Notes under the pieces: model-generated
Database searches by the model: none
Told to the model about the DNA's origin: nothing
What the model saw: only the letters and a program-made list of their open reading frames with translations
In this document: positions 23,245 to 31,588 of the stretch, piece by piece
Numbering within the stretch: position 1 is the stretch's first letter
How the letters are laid out: every line of letters starts with the position of its first letter
Position numbers and translations under genes: made by a program
Assembly: GCA_023250635.1 (NCBI GenBank)
Contig: JAHFAI010000025.1
Location: forward strand, 1 to 32,174
Direction: 5' to 3'
DNA: 32,174 bases
Source: Deltaproteobacteria bacterium
GTDB lineage: Bacteria > Bdellovibrionota_B > Oligoflexia > Oligoflexales > Bog-1112

Positions 23245-24648
23245 ATGGCACGAGAAGAATTTGATCTGGTGGTGCTCGGTGCCGGTCCCGGCGGATATGT
23301 CTGTGCTATTCGGGCGAGTCAATTGGGTTTAAAAGTTGCCTGCGTTGAGAAATACCCCACGCTCGGGGGCACCTGCCTTAACGTGGGCTGCATTCCGAGC
23401 AAGGCCCTGCTTGAGTCCTCGCATCTCTATCACACGGCCCAGCACAAATTTGCTGCTCATGGCATTAGTGCCAGCAGCCTTGGCTTTGATCTAGCCACGA
23501 TGCAAAAGCGTAAGCAGGGGGTGGTTGAGAGTATAACCAAGGGGGTGGAGTTTCTCTTTAAGAAAAATAAAATTACCTGGTTTCGGGGAGCAGCTTCACT
23601 AGAGGATAGGCGGAGCGTTGTTATTCGCGGGGCTGAGGGCAGCCAGCAGACGATCCTGGCAAAAAATATCGTGATTGCCACAGGAAGTCGTCCGCGTGCT
23701 CTCGCTTTGGCACCCTTCGATCATGAGCTGCTGATTGATTCCACCGATGCCATAGCCCTCACCACGGTGCCCCGGCACCTGGTTATTGTTGGTGGAGGCG
23801 TTATCGGTCTTGAACTAGGCAGTGTCTGGCAACGGCTGGGAGCTGAGGTAACGGTGGTCGAAGCAGCGAGCAGTATTTTGCCGAGCTTTGATCAGAGTGT
23901 GGCGCGCGAGCTCCATAAACAGCTCACTCGCCAAGGAATGAAGATTTTGAGCAGTGCGAAGGTAAAAGCCATAACAACGAAAAATCGTATGGCAACGGTA
24001 AGCATTGAGCAGCACGAGAGTAGCCTGGTACTTGAAGCAGATAAGGTCTTGCTGGCAGTAGGTCGGGTTCCTTGCAGTGATGGTTTAGGCTTAGCAGAGC
24101 TAGGAATTAGTCTTGATCATCAGCAGTGCATTGCCGTGGATGCTTCCTGGCAAACCAAGGTCCCAGGAATTTATGCCATTGGTGATGTAATCGCCGGTCC
24201 GATGCTTGCCCATAAAGCGGAAGAAGAAGGGGTTGCGGTAGCAGAAATCATAGCCGGACAGCATGGACACGTCAACTACCGAGCCATCCCCAGCGTGGTG
24301 TATACCTGGCCCGAGGTCGCCTCCTTGGGGCTGAGTGAGCAGGAATGCAAGGCTCAAGGGCTAGGGATAAGTATAGGCACCTTTGATTTCAAAGCCAATG
24401 GTCGTGCTAAGGCCATGGGCGAAGAGGGAGGCATGGTAAAAATCATCGCTGACCAAAAGACCGATGGGCTTCTCGGGGTACATATTGTGGGAGCCTTTGC
24501 TTCGGAGCTGATTGCTGAAGCGGTGATTGCCTTTGAATACGGTGCCAGCGCTGAAGATTTAGCTCGCGCTGTTCACGGGCATCCCACTCTGAGTGAGGCA
24601 ATCAAAGAAGCGGCTTTGGCGGTTGATAAGCGGGCTATCCACGCGTAG
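23245..24648 (+). CDS. lpdA: Dihydrolipoyl dehydrogenase (E3)
   Basis: A 467-residue flavoprotein disulfide reductase that reoxidises the lipoyl arms of E2 with NAD+. Visible are the FAD motif VVLGAGPGGYVCAIRA, the redox disulfide GGTCLNVGCIPSKALL (Cys44, Cys49), the NAD-binding VIVGGGVIGLELGS, the second FAD motif GIYAIGDVIAGPMLAHKAEEEG, and the C-terminal active-site base HGHPTLSEA, provided by the partner subunit. ATG 23245 was chosen. TTG codons at 23239 and 23242 are closer to the AGGAG at the end of sucB and may be used. It starts 6 bp after sucB. Confidence 0.96.
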   Translation: MAREEFDLVVLGAGPGGYVCAIRASQLGLKVACVEKYPTLGGTCLNVGCIPSKALLESSHLYHTAQHKFAAHGISASSLGFDLATMQKRKQGVVESITKGVEFLFKKNKITWFRGAASLEDRRSVVIRGAEGSQQTILAKNIVIATGSRPRALALAPFDHELLIDSTDAIALTTVPRHLVIVGGGVIGLELGSVWQRLGAEVTVVEAASSILPSFDQSVARELHKQLTRQGMKILSSAKVKAITTKNRMATVSIEQHESSLVLEADKVLLAVGRVPCSDGLGLAELGISLDHQQCIAVDASWQTKVPGIYAIGDVIAGPMLAHKAEEEGVAVAEIIAGQHGHVNYRAIPSVVYTWPEVASLGLSEQECKAQGLGISIGTFDFKANGRAKAMGEEGGMVKIIADQKTDGLLGVHIVGAFASELIAEAVIAFEYGASAEDLARAVHGHPTLSEAIKEAALAVDKRAIHA

Positions 24649-24654
24649 GCGGAG

Positions 24655-24684
24655 GCAGCGGTGAGACTCCATCAACACCGCTGC
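24655..24684 (+). other. Intercistronic hairpin between lpdA and sucA
   Basis: A perfect 9-bp stem GCAGCGGTG/CACCGCTGC with a 12-nt loop lies in the 56-bp gap and is followed by eight A and then the sucA ribosome site. With A and no T after the stem it is not a rightward terminator. It could act as a processing or stability element that sets sucA levels apart from sucB and lpdA. Confidence 0.7.
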
Positions 24685-24704
24685 AAAAAAAAGGGAAAGT
24701 TTAT

Positions 24705-27437
24705 ATGGCAGCAGATAAGTTCACCTTTGCGGCGGGTAATAATGCTTCTTATTTAGAAGGGCTCTACCGCTCATATCAGCAAGATCCAGAGAGTGTCGAT
24801 ACTTCGTGGCAGCAGTTTTTTGCGGGCTATGACTTTGCAGCGCGGGAGAATCCCCTGGGAGCGAAGGGACAGGATACGCCCCTCCACGCTAAAATCGAAG
24901 CGATGATCAATAGCTTTCGTCGTCTTGGACATCTCTGTGCCCAGCTTAATCCGTTGACTCCCAACACGACTCCCCTCGAAGCAGTGATTCCCGAGTTGGC
25001 AGAGCTGGCAAAGCTTAACCCCAGAGAACTTTTTCAGCCGGTAAATTTTGGTGATAAGCCCCTAAGTTTGAGCGAAATTCGTCAACGCTTAAGCAATACT
25101 TATTGTCGCAGTATTGGTGCTGATTTTCGCGAGAGCAACGATGTTACTGCGGTGCGCTGGTGGCAAGATAAAATGGAATCTTGTCAAAACAAGCCCCCAC
25201 TTACGGCAGAAACCCAAAAGCGTATTTTTAGCAAGTTGGTCGAAGCCGATGGCTTTGAAAAGTTTCTCCAGGCGCGCTATTTAGGGCAAAAACGCTTCTC
25301 GGTTGAGGGGCTCGATTCCCTCTTACCGCTGCTCGATACGGTCAGCGATGAGATGGGTGAGCTTGGTTATGAAGAACTGTGCATAGGCATGGCTCATCGC
25401 GGGCGTTTAAATATCTTGGTTAATAATTTAGCTAAACCTTATACTTATATGTTGAAAGAATTTGAAGGCAGCAAGCCGACCACCTTCGATATTGATGGTG
25501 ATGTCAAGTATCATATGGGTTTCTCTGGCGAAATCTCCACTCGCCATAATAAAACCCTTCGCGTCTACCTAGGTCCTAATCCGAGCCATTTAGAAGCCGT
25601 TAATCCGGTAATTGAGGGTTTTTGCAAGCGTCGGCAAATGCGCCTCGGAGCTGAGGGCGAGAAAAAAATAATCCCCCTGCTCTTTCACGGCGATGCTGCC
25701 TTTGCTGGTCAGGGTATCGTTGCTGAAACTCTCAACCTCTCGAGTTTAACAGCCTACAAAACCGGTGGCACCATTCATGTGATTACCAATAATCAAATTG
25801 GTTTTACGACGGTTCCGCAGCAGGGGAGGTCCTGTCACTATAGTTCAGATATTAGCAAATTCTTACGTGCGCCAGTGATTCATGTTAACGCTGATGATCC
25901 TGAAGCGGTGGTCTGGGCAGCTAAATTGGCGGTGGAGTTTCGTCATCAGTTCCACCAGGATGTGGTTATCGATGTGATTGGCTATCGGCGTCACGGTCAT
26001 AATGAAACTGACGAGCCGAGTTTTACCCAGCCACAGATGTATGCAGCTATCAATGCACAGGCTCCAGTGGTGGAACTGTATCAGCAGAAGCTCATAGCTG
26101 AAGGAATTATCAGCGCAGCTCAGGCAGCAGAGCAAATTAAGAGCTACCGGGCTGAGTTGCAAGCAGCCTACGAACAGGTCCATGGCAGTAAAGAGCCCCT
26201 GCCCGTGCCTCTCGTCCATCCTGCTTTTCGCGAAATATATAGCACCCAGCGAGTGAGTCGTGCTGATTGTATTGCTGCGGTGGATACGGCAGTGAGCGTA
26301 GAAAAGCTCCGTAGCTTGGCTGGTACTCTGACGAGTGTGCCGGAAGGCTTTAGTCTCAATCCCAAGCTGATGCGGATAGTTGCTAGCCGCCAGCACATGC
26401 TCGATGACGAGGGGGCAGTGGATTGGTCCTTTGCCGAACTCTTGGCCTTTGCTTCTTTAGCGCAGCAGGGATTTAATATCCGTCTTTCTGGACAGGATTG
26501 CCAGCGAGGTACCTTTAGCAGCCGCCATGGGGTCTTTGTGGATGCCCAGAATGGTGAGCTCTACGAACCTCTGAAGCAGCTTGGTTCAGGCGAGGTTGAT
26601 CTGATCAATAGTCCGCTCTCCGAGCTTGGCTGTATGGGCTTTGAGTTTGGTTATGCCATAGCTGATCCCCACACCTTAGTATTGTGGGAAGCGCAATTTG
26701 GCGACTTTTCCAACGGGGCGCAAATTATCATCGATCAGTTTATTACCGCTTCGGAGGCCAAGTGGAACCAAGCCTGTGGACTGGTATTGATGCTGCCTCA
26801 CGGACACGAAGGTATGGGACCTGAACATTCGAGTGCTCGTCCCGAACGTTTTCTCCAATGTTGTGGCAATCTCAATCTGCAAGTGGCGAATGTGACCAGT
26901 CCGGCGCAATTATTCCATCTCTTGCGGCGGCAGTTGCTGAGAAAATTCCGCAAACCTCTGGTGCTGATGACCCCGAAAAGCTTATTGCGTCATCCTAAAA
27001 TGATTTCACCGCTTAAAGACCTAAGCAGTAAGCGCTTCCAAGAGATTTTGATCGATGCTGGAGCGAGCGATGCCCGTGGGGTAGAGAAGGTGCTTTTGTG
27101 CAGCGGAAAAATAAGCTACGAACTTGCAGATATGCGCGAGCAACAGGCCCTCAGTACTGTCCCTATCGTTCGGGTTGAACAGCTTTATCCCTTTCCGCGC
27201 GAAGCGCTCAGCGCGTATTTTGACTCGTTGCCGAAATTAAAATCGGTGGTTTGGGTGCAAGAAGAGCCGCAAAATATGGGTGGGTGGAGTTTTGTCTTTC
27301 CTCGTTTGCAAAAGCTGCTGAACAAAAAAATAGAGATTGCTTACGTTGGCAGACATCATTCTGGTTCCACTGCTGAAGGTTCGTTATATGCTCATCAACA
27401 TGAGCAGAAGCGGATTGTAGAAGAAGCTCTCGGCTAA
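24705..27437 (+). CDS. sucA: 2-oxoglutarate dehydrogenase E1, thiamine diphosphate-dependent
   Basis: A 910-residue E1 that decarboxylates 2-oxoglutarate and passes the succinyl group to SucB. The N-terminal E2-binding helix is recognisable (NASYLEGLYRSYQQDPESVD). Then come AHRGRLNIL (about 230-238), the thiamine diphosphate/Mg2+ motif GDAAFAGQG ... NNQIGFTT (about 329-368), and RRHGHNETDEPSFTQPQMY. In the transketolase-like C-terminal half come RLSGQDCQRGTFSSRH, LPHGHEGMGPEHSSAR and QEEPQNMGGWSF. Length is close to E. coli SucA (933). It is last in the sucB-lpdA-sucA set, whereas the common order is sucA-sucB-lpd. GGGAAAG precedes the ATG. Confidence 0.97.
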   Translation: MAADKFTFAAGNNASYLEGLYRSYQQDPESVDTSWQQFFAGYDFAARENPLGAKGQDTPLHAKIEAMINSFRRLGHLCAQLNPLTPNTTPLEAVIPELAELAKLNPRELFQPVNFGDKPLSLSEIRQRLSNTYCRSIGADFRESNDVTAVRWWQDKMESCQNKPPLTAETQKRIFSKLVEADGFEKFLQARYLGQKRFSVEGLDSLLPLLDTVSDEMGELGYEELCIGMAHRGRLNILVNNLAKPYTYMLKEFEGSKPTTFDIDGDVKYHMGFSGEISTRHNKTLRVYLGPNPSHLEAVNPVIEGFCKRRQMRLGAEGEKKIIPLLFHGDAAFAGQGIVAETLNLSSLTAYKTGGTIHVITNNQIGFTTVPQQGRSCHYSSDISKFLRAPVIHVNADDPEAVVWAAKLAVEFRHQFHQDVVIDVIGYRRHGHNETDEPSFTQPQMYAAINAQAPVVELYQQKLIAEGIISAAQAAEQIKSYRAELQAAYEQVHGSKEPLPVPLVHPAFREIYSTQRVSRADCIAAVDTAVSVEKLRSLAGTLTSVPEGFSLNPKLMRIVASRQHMLDDEGAVDWSFAELLAFASLAQQGFNIRLSGQDCQRGTFSSRHGVFVDAQNGELYEPLKQLGSGEVDLINSPLSELGCMGFEFGYAIADPHTLVLWEAQFGDFSNGAQIIIDQFITASEAKWNQACGLVLMLPHGHEGMGPEHSSARPERFLQCCGNLNLQVANVTSPAQLFHLLRRQLLRKFRKPLVLMTPKSLLRHPKMISPLKDLSSKRFQEILIDAGASDARGVEKVLLCSGKISYELADMREQQALSTVPIVRVEQLYPFPREALSAYFDSLPKLKSVVWVQEEPQNMGGWSFVFPRLQKLLNKKIEIAYVGRHHSGSTAEGSLYAHQHEQKRIVEEALG

Positions 27438-27498
27438 TTTTCTTGTGCCCTATTTGCCGTTTCCTATTTCCCGTACATAGATGCCTGCGTGTTAGGAT

Positions 27499-27528
27499 TT
27501 CTCCCGAAGAAGATCTTTTTAGGGAGAA
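27499..27528 (+). promoter_or_regulatory. Hairpin covering the ribosome site of the DUF4105 gene
   Basis: TTCTCCC (27499-27505) pairs perfectly with GGGAGAA (27522-27528) around a 16-nt loop. The 3' arm contains the GGGAG ribosome site 8 nt before the ATG at 27535, so folding would hide it. A translational-control role is inferred; the stem is short. Confidence 0.35.
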
Positions 27529-27534
27529 GCGTCG

Positions 27535-28953
27535 ATGGCTTCCATACCCAAAGCCTGGATAATTGCCTCTGCCCTGCTCTTTTGTAGGCTTGCTTGGGCT
27601 GACTATCGTGTGCCTGCCATCGTAAATCACGATGATCTTGCCGCTTATGAACAACTGCAAAAACCTCTATCTCGCGATGAGGCTCTGTCGGCCGATTGGC
27701 TTCGCCTTCAAAGCGATCCGCAGTTTCCCTGTCGGCGTCCCGCCTCTTTTCTTCTGCTCAAGCAGTGGCAAAGTGCTCTCGAGTTGATGCCCCCTTGCGC
27801 TCTCTATACTCTCCGTCCCCTTGCTGGTTATACCCAGCTACTGGCTGAGGAGAGTCGGGCGATTGATCTCGATCCCCGCAAGGTGCTCGAGGTAGCTTTT
27901 GCTTACGTGAGCCCCGGCAAGAAATTAAGCCAACGCTTTGGCCATGCGCTGCTCAAGCTTACCCTCTGCAGTCCTGAAGAAGATCCGGAATGGTGCCGGC
28001 AAAGCCTCGACCACCAAATAGCCATAAGCTATCGCGGGGTGACCGGGCTTACTAAGGAATCAGCGGGGAAATCTCAACTCCTTGGTTTGCTTATTCCCTG
28101 GCGCGAGATCTTGCTTGAATATTCCACCAAAGATCAACGTCAACTTGAAGTTATGCCTTTAAAAATTAGTGCTGAGCAGAAATCACTGCTTATTTTAGCC
28201 TTTCTTGAAAAACAGGCAAGGGAGACCAGCTCCTACCAGCTGGTAACGAATAATTGTGCTACGGCCCTGGCGGCTTTGTTTAATGTGGTGTTTGCACCCC
28301 GTTATAAATTTACGAAGTTAGTGTCGACACCGACCAACTTACGAGAGGCCTTGCTTCGTAAGCAATTAGTCACGTTAAGACAGGGGGAAACAACTCCGAG
28401 CTCAAAAGACGAAGAAGAAACAGTGATCGCCTCTATCGCCCCGTATATTCCTTCAAGTGTTTCGAGAAGAATCCTACTTTTGCCTGCCGTTGAAAGGCGT
28501 CAACGCTGGTTTGCTTTGCTGAGTATTACGGCAAAACAACCTCTGTCTCAATTAAGTATTGCGATTAGTGTTTTAGAAAATATCGCTTTACGAAAAGTAG
28601 AAATAGGCTCGGTGCTTACCTTGCGGCGCATTCTTGCTGAGGCGGAAGAAAATAGCAGTGCCACTGGCGTAGCCCTCTCCTATCGACGAGCAAGTTTAGC
28701 GCTGCAATTTGCTCAGGAGAGCTATGTGGAATTGTGGAGGAAGGGAGCTTCTCGAGGCTTTGTCTATTATGGTTTGCTGAGCGAGGGGGAAGTCAAAGAG
28801 TTAGAAGAGAATCTTGCTAATTCTGCAGCGCGCCAGAAAATTAAAGCGCTTAGCAGCGAAGTTTCACGGTTGCAGCATGAGCTGCTTGCCGATAATTATC
28901 GAGAAATTACCGAAATTAATACGACCATAGAAAAACTGTTTGCTCCCTTTTAA
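27535..28953 (+). CDS. DUF4105-family exported protein
   Basis: A 472-residue protein with a Sec signal peptide (cleavage near WA|DYRV, residue 22). The DUF4105 region is about residues 108-285. It includes LSQRFGHALLKLTL (His137), an AISYRGVTGLTKESAGK segment, LLGLLIPWREILLEYS and TNNCATALAALF (Cys241). The paired conserved His and NNC suggest a papain/NlpC-like hydrolase centre, which is inference. The C-terminal part (about 300-472) is helical with coiled-coil character at 430-465. Substrate is unknown; the location should be periplasm or outer envelope. It is 97 bp after sucA, with a hairpin over its ribosome site, and 42 bp before a second exported-protein gene in the same direction. Confidence 0.8.
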   Translation: MASIPKAWIIASALLFCRLAWADYRVPAIVNHDDLAAYEQLQKPLSRDEALSADWLRLQSDPQFPCRRPASFLLLKQWQSALELMPPCALYTLRPLAGYTQLLAEESRAIDLDPRKVLEVAFAYVSPGKKLSQRFGHALLKLTLCSPEEDPEWCRQSLDHQIAISYRGVTGLTKESAGKSQLLGLLIPWREILLEYSTKDQRQLEVMPLKISAEQKSLLILAFLEKQARETSSYQLVTNNCATALAALFNVVFAPRYKFTKLVSTPTNLREALLRKQLVTLRQGETTPSSKDEEETVIASIAPYIPSSVSRRILLLPAVERRQRWFALLSITAKQPLSQLSIAISVLENIALRKVEIGSVLTLRRILAEAEENSSATGVALSYRRASLALQFAQESYVELWRKGASRGFVYYGLLSEGEVKELEENLANSAARQKIKALSSEVSRLQHELLADNYREITEINTTIEKLFAPF

Positions 28954-28995
28954 TAAAACAGATTAACGTTCGTTATTATCGAGGAGGAATTGATT

Positions 28996-29484
28996 ATGGC
29001 TGTGAAAAAATCGGGTAAATTAGCGGCGCTTATTGCTCTCAGTGTCGGCGTAGGTAGCGTTCCCGCAGCTGCTCACAATGATGGTTTAGAGATCTTCACC
29101 ATGATCTATTTAGCCTCAGAAATGGCAGTTATGGGAACCTATATGGGGCTGATATCCTCGGCGGTAGCGACGGGCACCCACGATTATGTACAAAAAATGA
29201 ACGAGGAACAGCGCCGTGAAGCTGATGCTGAGATTAATCGCGTCTATCATAGCGATGGTGAAATTTTATATGCCTCTTCCCAGGCAGATCTGAAAATTAA
29301 GGAAAACCAGGAGATGCTTAAATCACCACAGGCAAAAAATAACGAGGCTCTACAGAAACAGTGCCGGAAAAACATGCATTTATGGCAGAGGATTAAAGAG
29401 CGTGGTGAAATTATTAAAAAGCAGCAGGCTGCGCAGTCAGCTCAGCAATTCGGGCAGAGCCAGGGATTGAATATTGGCAGCTAG
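28996..29484 (+). CDS. Secreted helical protein of unknown function
   Basis: A 162-residue protein with a signal peptide (MAVKKSGKLAALIALSVGVG..., cleavage after PAAA near residue 26). The next 35 residues are hydrophobic (IFTMIYLASEMAVMGTYMGL) and may be a membrane helix or buried segment. The rest is Lys/Glu/Gln-rich, predicted helical and possibly coiled, with one Cys (QCRKNM) and a Gln-rich tail. No family was recognised. ATG 28996 was chosen with a strong GAGGAGG 8 nt upstream; a TTG at 28990 is too close. It probably shares a transcript with the DUF4105 gene. Its stop overlaps a repeat copy (29484-29503). Confidence 0.65.
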   Translation: MAVKKSGKLAALIALSVGVGSVPAAAHNDGLEIFTMIYLASEMAVMGTYMGLISSAVATGTHDYVQKMNEEQRREADAEINRVYHSDGEILYASSQADLKIKENQEMLKSPQAKNNEALQKQCRKNMHLWQRIKERGEIIKKQQAAQSAQQFGQSQGLNIGS

Positions 29485-29507
29485 GCGCTGGCGCGAAAGC
29501 GCCGTGT
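29484..29507. repeat. Truncated copy of the GC-rich hairpin repeat
   Basis: Positions 29484-29503 are the exact reverse complement of 1279-1298. The next four bases (GTGT) also match that repeat if six bases are skipped. It still folds (GGCGCT/AGCGCC or GGCGC/GCGCC) and lies in the 27-bp gap between convergent genes, where it might help end both transcripts, though there is no T-tract. Confidence 0.7.
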
Positions 29508-29511
29508 TACG

Positions 29512-30261
29512 CTATTGCAAACACTTTGTATACCGTCGGATGGTTTCCTCGATGCCCCAGTAGAGAGCATCGCTCAGCAGCGCATGGCCAATGGAGACTT
29601 CAGCGAGACAAGGAAGAGCGTCAAGTAAGGCGGGCAGATTTTCACTCGTTAAGTCATGACCAGCATTGATTTTCAATCCTGCTTGTACACAGGCTTCAGC
29701 AAATTGTCGGTAGACCTGGAGCAGGGCAGCTTGCTCTGGGCCGCCAAAACCATCAGCATAAGCCTCGGTGTAGAGTTCAACCCGGTCAATCTTCGCACTG
29801 GCCAGCAATGCCGCCAGGCATTTTTCTTCACCCCGGTAATCGAAGGGATCCATAAAGAGGGAAATTCGTGTTTGCGCAGGGATCAGCGCCCGAATTGAGT
29901 TTAAGAATTGTTCTTCGCCAAACAGCTTCCAGCCTGCATTGGAGGTCAACGCTTCAGGTGGGTCAGGCACCAAGGTGCACTGAGTTGGCTTTATTTCATT
30001 TACTAAAGCCAAAAAATCAGCTGAGGGATAGCCTTCAATATTAAACTCGATGTTTTTCGTTGTTTGGCGGGCGAGCAATGCAGCTATATGGTAGACATCC
30101 TGGCGAGTAATGTGACGCTGGTCAGGGCGGGGATGAACGGTAATGCTGGCGATGCCGAGTTCTAAGAGTCGGCGGGTAAATTGCAGCAGATTAGGGGTGT
30201 TTTTGCCGCGGGCATTGCGTAGAGTTGCAATTTTGTTGATATTAACACTTAAGCAGGTCAT
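29512..30261 (-). CDS. pdxJ: Pyridoxine 5'-phosphate synthase PdxJ
   Basis: A 249-residue TIM-barrel enzyme that condenses 3-amino-2-oxopropyl phosphate with deoxyxylulose 5-phosphate to pyridoxine 5'-phosphate. Landmarks are LSVNINKIATLRNARG at the N-terminus, ITVHPRPDQRHI (His43, Arg45, His50), NIEFNIEG with Glu72, CTLVPDPPEALTSNAGW, INAGHDLTSENLP and SIGHALLSDALYWG. The start is placed at ATG 30261, with AGGAGGGAG upstream, giving the conserved N-terminus; the frame is open 33 more codons without family similarity. It differs slightly from the canonical RPDxRHI and EGGW/TxxGWD segments (here TSNAGWKL). It lies at the end of a leftward run and converges on 28996-29484. Confidence 0.95.
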   Translation of the reverse strand: MTCLSVNINKIATLRNARGKNTPNLLQFTRRLLELGIASITVHPRPDQRHITRQDVYHIAALLARQTTKNIEFNIEGYPSADFLALVNEIKPTQCTLVPDPPEALTSNAGWKLFGEEQFLNSIRALIPAQTRISLFMDPFDYRGEEKCLAALLASAKIDRVELYTEAYADGFGGPEQAALLQVYRQFAEACVQAGLKINAGHDLTSENLPALLDALPCLAEVSIGHALLSDALYWGIEETIRRYTKCLQ

Positions 30262-30372
30262 AGGAATTTCTCCCTCCTGGGGAAAACAGTGTTCGCGCAC
30301 GTTTTTTTGTGTGTAGCCGTGCTCAAGATATTCAAGATAAATATACCTGTCGCAGACCAAAATACGATGGCT

Positions 30373-30966
30373 CTAATCAATGATGATGCCCAATCCTATC
30401 AATAAGCCCTGGGCTTCAGGCATTGAAAACTTAGCGCCGCGTACTTTATTTTCACCTGGATCGATAGCGTAATTTATTGCGCCACGAAAATCTGCCCTGC
30501 GCAAATCCGTCCCCCCAAATCGAGCAGCGGCGAAATCGGCTTCTCTAAAGTCTGACTCCAATAAATCCGCATTTGAAAAATCTACTTCGCGTAGGTTACA
30601 TTTAAAATAGCTGGTTTTTTTCAATTTAAGGCCGGAAAAATTGCTATAGGTTAGTATGCATTGCTCAAACGAGGGATTGGTAAAATCCGCACAATAAATC
30701 CATTGAACACCGCTAAGTTTACATTCCTTAAAGCTAGTTTCGCGGATTCGAGCATACTTAAAAATTCCGTTATTAAGGTCACAGGAAATAAACGTACAAT
30801 TGCTCAGACGTGTTTTACTGAAATTGACTGCACCCAATTTACAGCGCAAAAAAACGCAATTCTCAAACATATGTCCAGTTAAATTTTTATCTGTTAAAAC
30901 TAGATCGACAAATTTCTCGTCATCATGCTCAGTTGTATTAAATTGATCTCCAGTAGTTCCACTCAT
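30373..30966 (-). CDS. Pentapeptide-repeat protein, Qnr/McbG-like
   Basis: A 197-residue protein made of about 25 pentapeptide units A(D/N)LxF-type, many with Cys (FENCVFLRC, FISC, FKEC, FEQC, YFKC) as in Qnr and McbG. The units form a right-handed quadrilateral beta-helix. The C-terminus (INYAIDP..NKV..AKFSMPEAQGLLIGLGI) matches the capping and dimerisation end of McbG/Qnr-like proteins. Known members mimic DNA and protect gyrase; this role is inferred and resistance should not be assumed. The start at 30966 has GAAGGTG 6 nt upstream. Upstream ATGs at 30981 and 31059 lack ribosome sites, and the latter would overlap the GNAT gene. Same direction as the GNAT gene, 67 bp downstream. Confidence 0.8.
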   Translation of the reverse strand: MSGTTGDQFNTTEHDDEKFVDLVLTDKNLTGHMFENCVFLRCKLGAVNFSKTRLSNCTFISCDLNNGIFKYARIRETSFKECKLSGVQWIYCADFTNPSFEQCILTYSNFSGLKLKKTSYFKCNLREVDFSNADLLESDFREADFAAARFGGTDLRRADFRGAINYAIDPGENKVRGAKFSMPEAQGLLIGLGIIID

Positions 30967-31033
30967 GGAAAACACCTTCATTAGGAATGGGTAGGATAAG
31001 TTCTTGCCTCTCACAAACTCATTGGCTTCGAAC

Positions 31034-31540
31034 CTACTGAGAGGTGATAATTTTCTCAAACCACATAGAGCTGATATATTTTCCGTTCTTTAGCGCATAT
31101 TCACTAAAAATTCCGATTTCACGAAAACCAAATTTTCGGTGCAAAGCTAGCGATGCTGGATTTGGTTGTGCAACCCCTGCTAATACCACATGCACATCCT
31201 CTTTTTTAAGAGCCGCGAAGAGATTTTCATACAAAGCAGAGCCCACTCCTTTGCCTTGCTGGGTATGGCTAAGGTAGATGCTAAATTCCACCGTCTTGAT
31301 AAATGCAGGATGATCTCGATATTTGTTGCTACTAGCCCACCCCAAGATTTCCTGGTGTTCGTTCTCAGCAACAAAAATTCGATAAAGACCGGTCTCAGCA
31401 AAAGAAGCTAACCACTGCTGGCGATCTTGAACGTTGACGATGGCACTATCAAAAGTGGCAATATGATTTAAAACATAAAAATTATAAATCTCGACAAGAG
31501 TAGGAAGATCAGAGGAATGAGCAGGCCTTATTTTCATCAA
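31034..31540 (-). CDS. GNAT-family N-acetyltransferase
   Basis: A 168-residue acetyltransferase. The pattern is that of the phosphinothricin/methionine-sulfoximine acetyltransferase-like group: IRPAHSSDLPTLVEIYNFYV at the N-terminus, EILGWASSNKYRDHPAF, the acetyl-CoA motif QQGKGVGSALYENL (Q/RxxGxG/A), and a C-terminal NPASLALHRKFGFREIG. It transfers an acetyl group from acetyl-CoA to an amine; the substrate is unknown. The frame starts MMKIRP, and either Met is possible. It lies upstream of the pentapeptide-repeat gene and downstream of the truncated SGNH hydrolase, all leftward. Confidence 0.88.
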   Translation of the reverse strand: MMKIRPAHSSDLPTLVEIYNFYVLNHIATFDSAIVNVQDRQQWLASFAETGLYRIFVAENEHQEILGWASSNKYRDHPAFIKTVEFSIYLSHTQQGKGVGSALYENLFAALKKEDVHVVLAGVAQPNPASLALHRKFGFREIGIFSEYALKNGKYISSMWFEKIITSQ

Positions 31541-31588
31541 GTTATCCTATTAAGTCGTTCAGTATTCATGTAAGCCTTTTTAAGGCAT

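Noticed and set aside
24655-24692. lpdA-sucA hairpin as a transcription terminator
   Set aside because: The stem is followed by A and not T on the transcribed strand, and sucA must be read through.
30373-30966. Calling the pentapeptide-repeat protein a quinolone-resistance determinant
   Set aside because: Family resemblance does not establish resistance; the protein is chromosomal and no mobile resistance context is seen.
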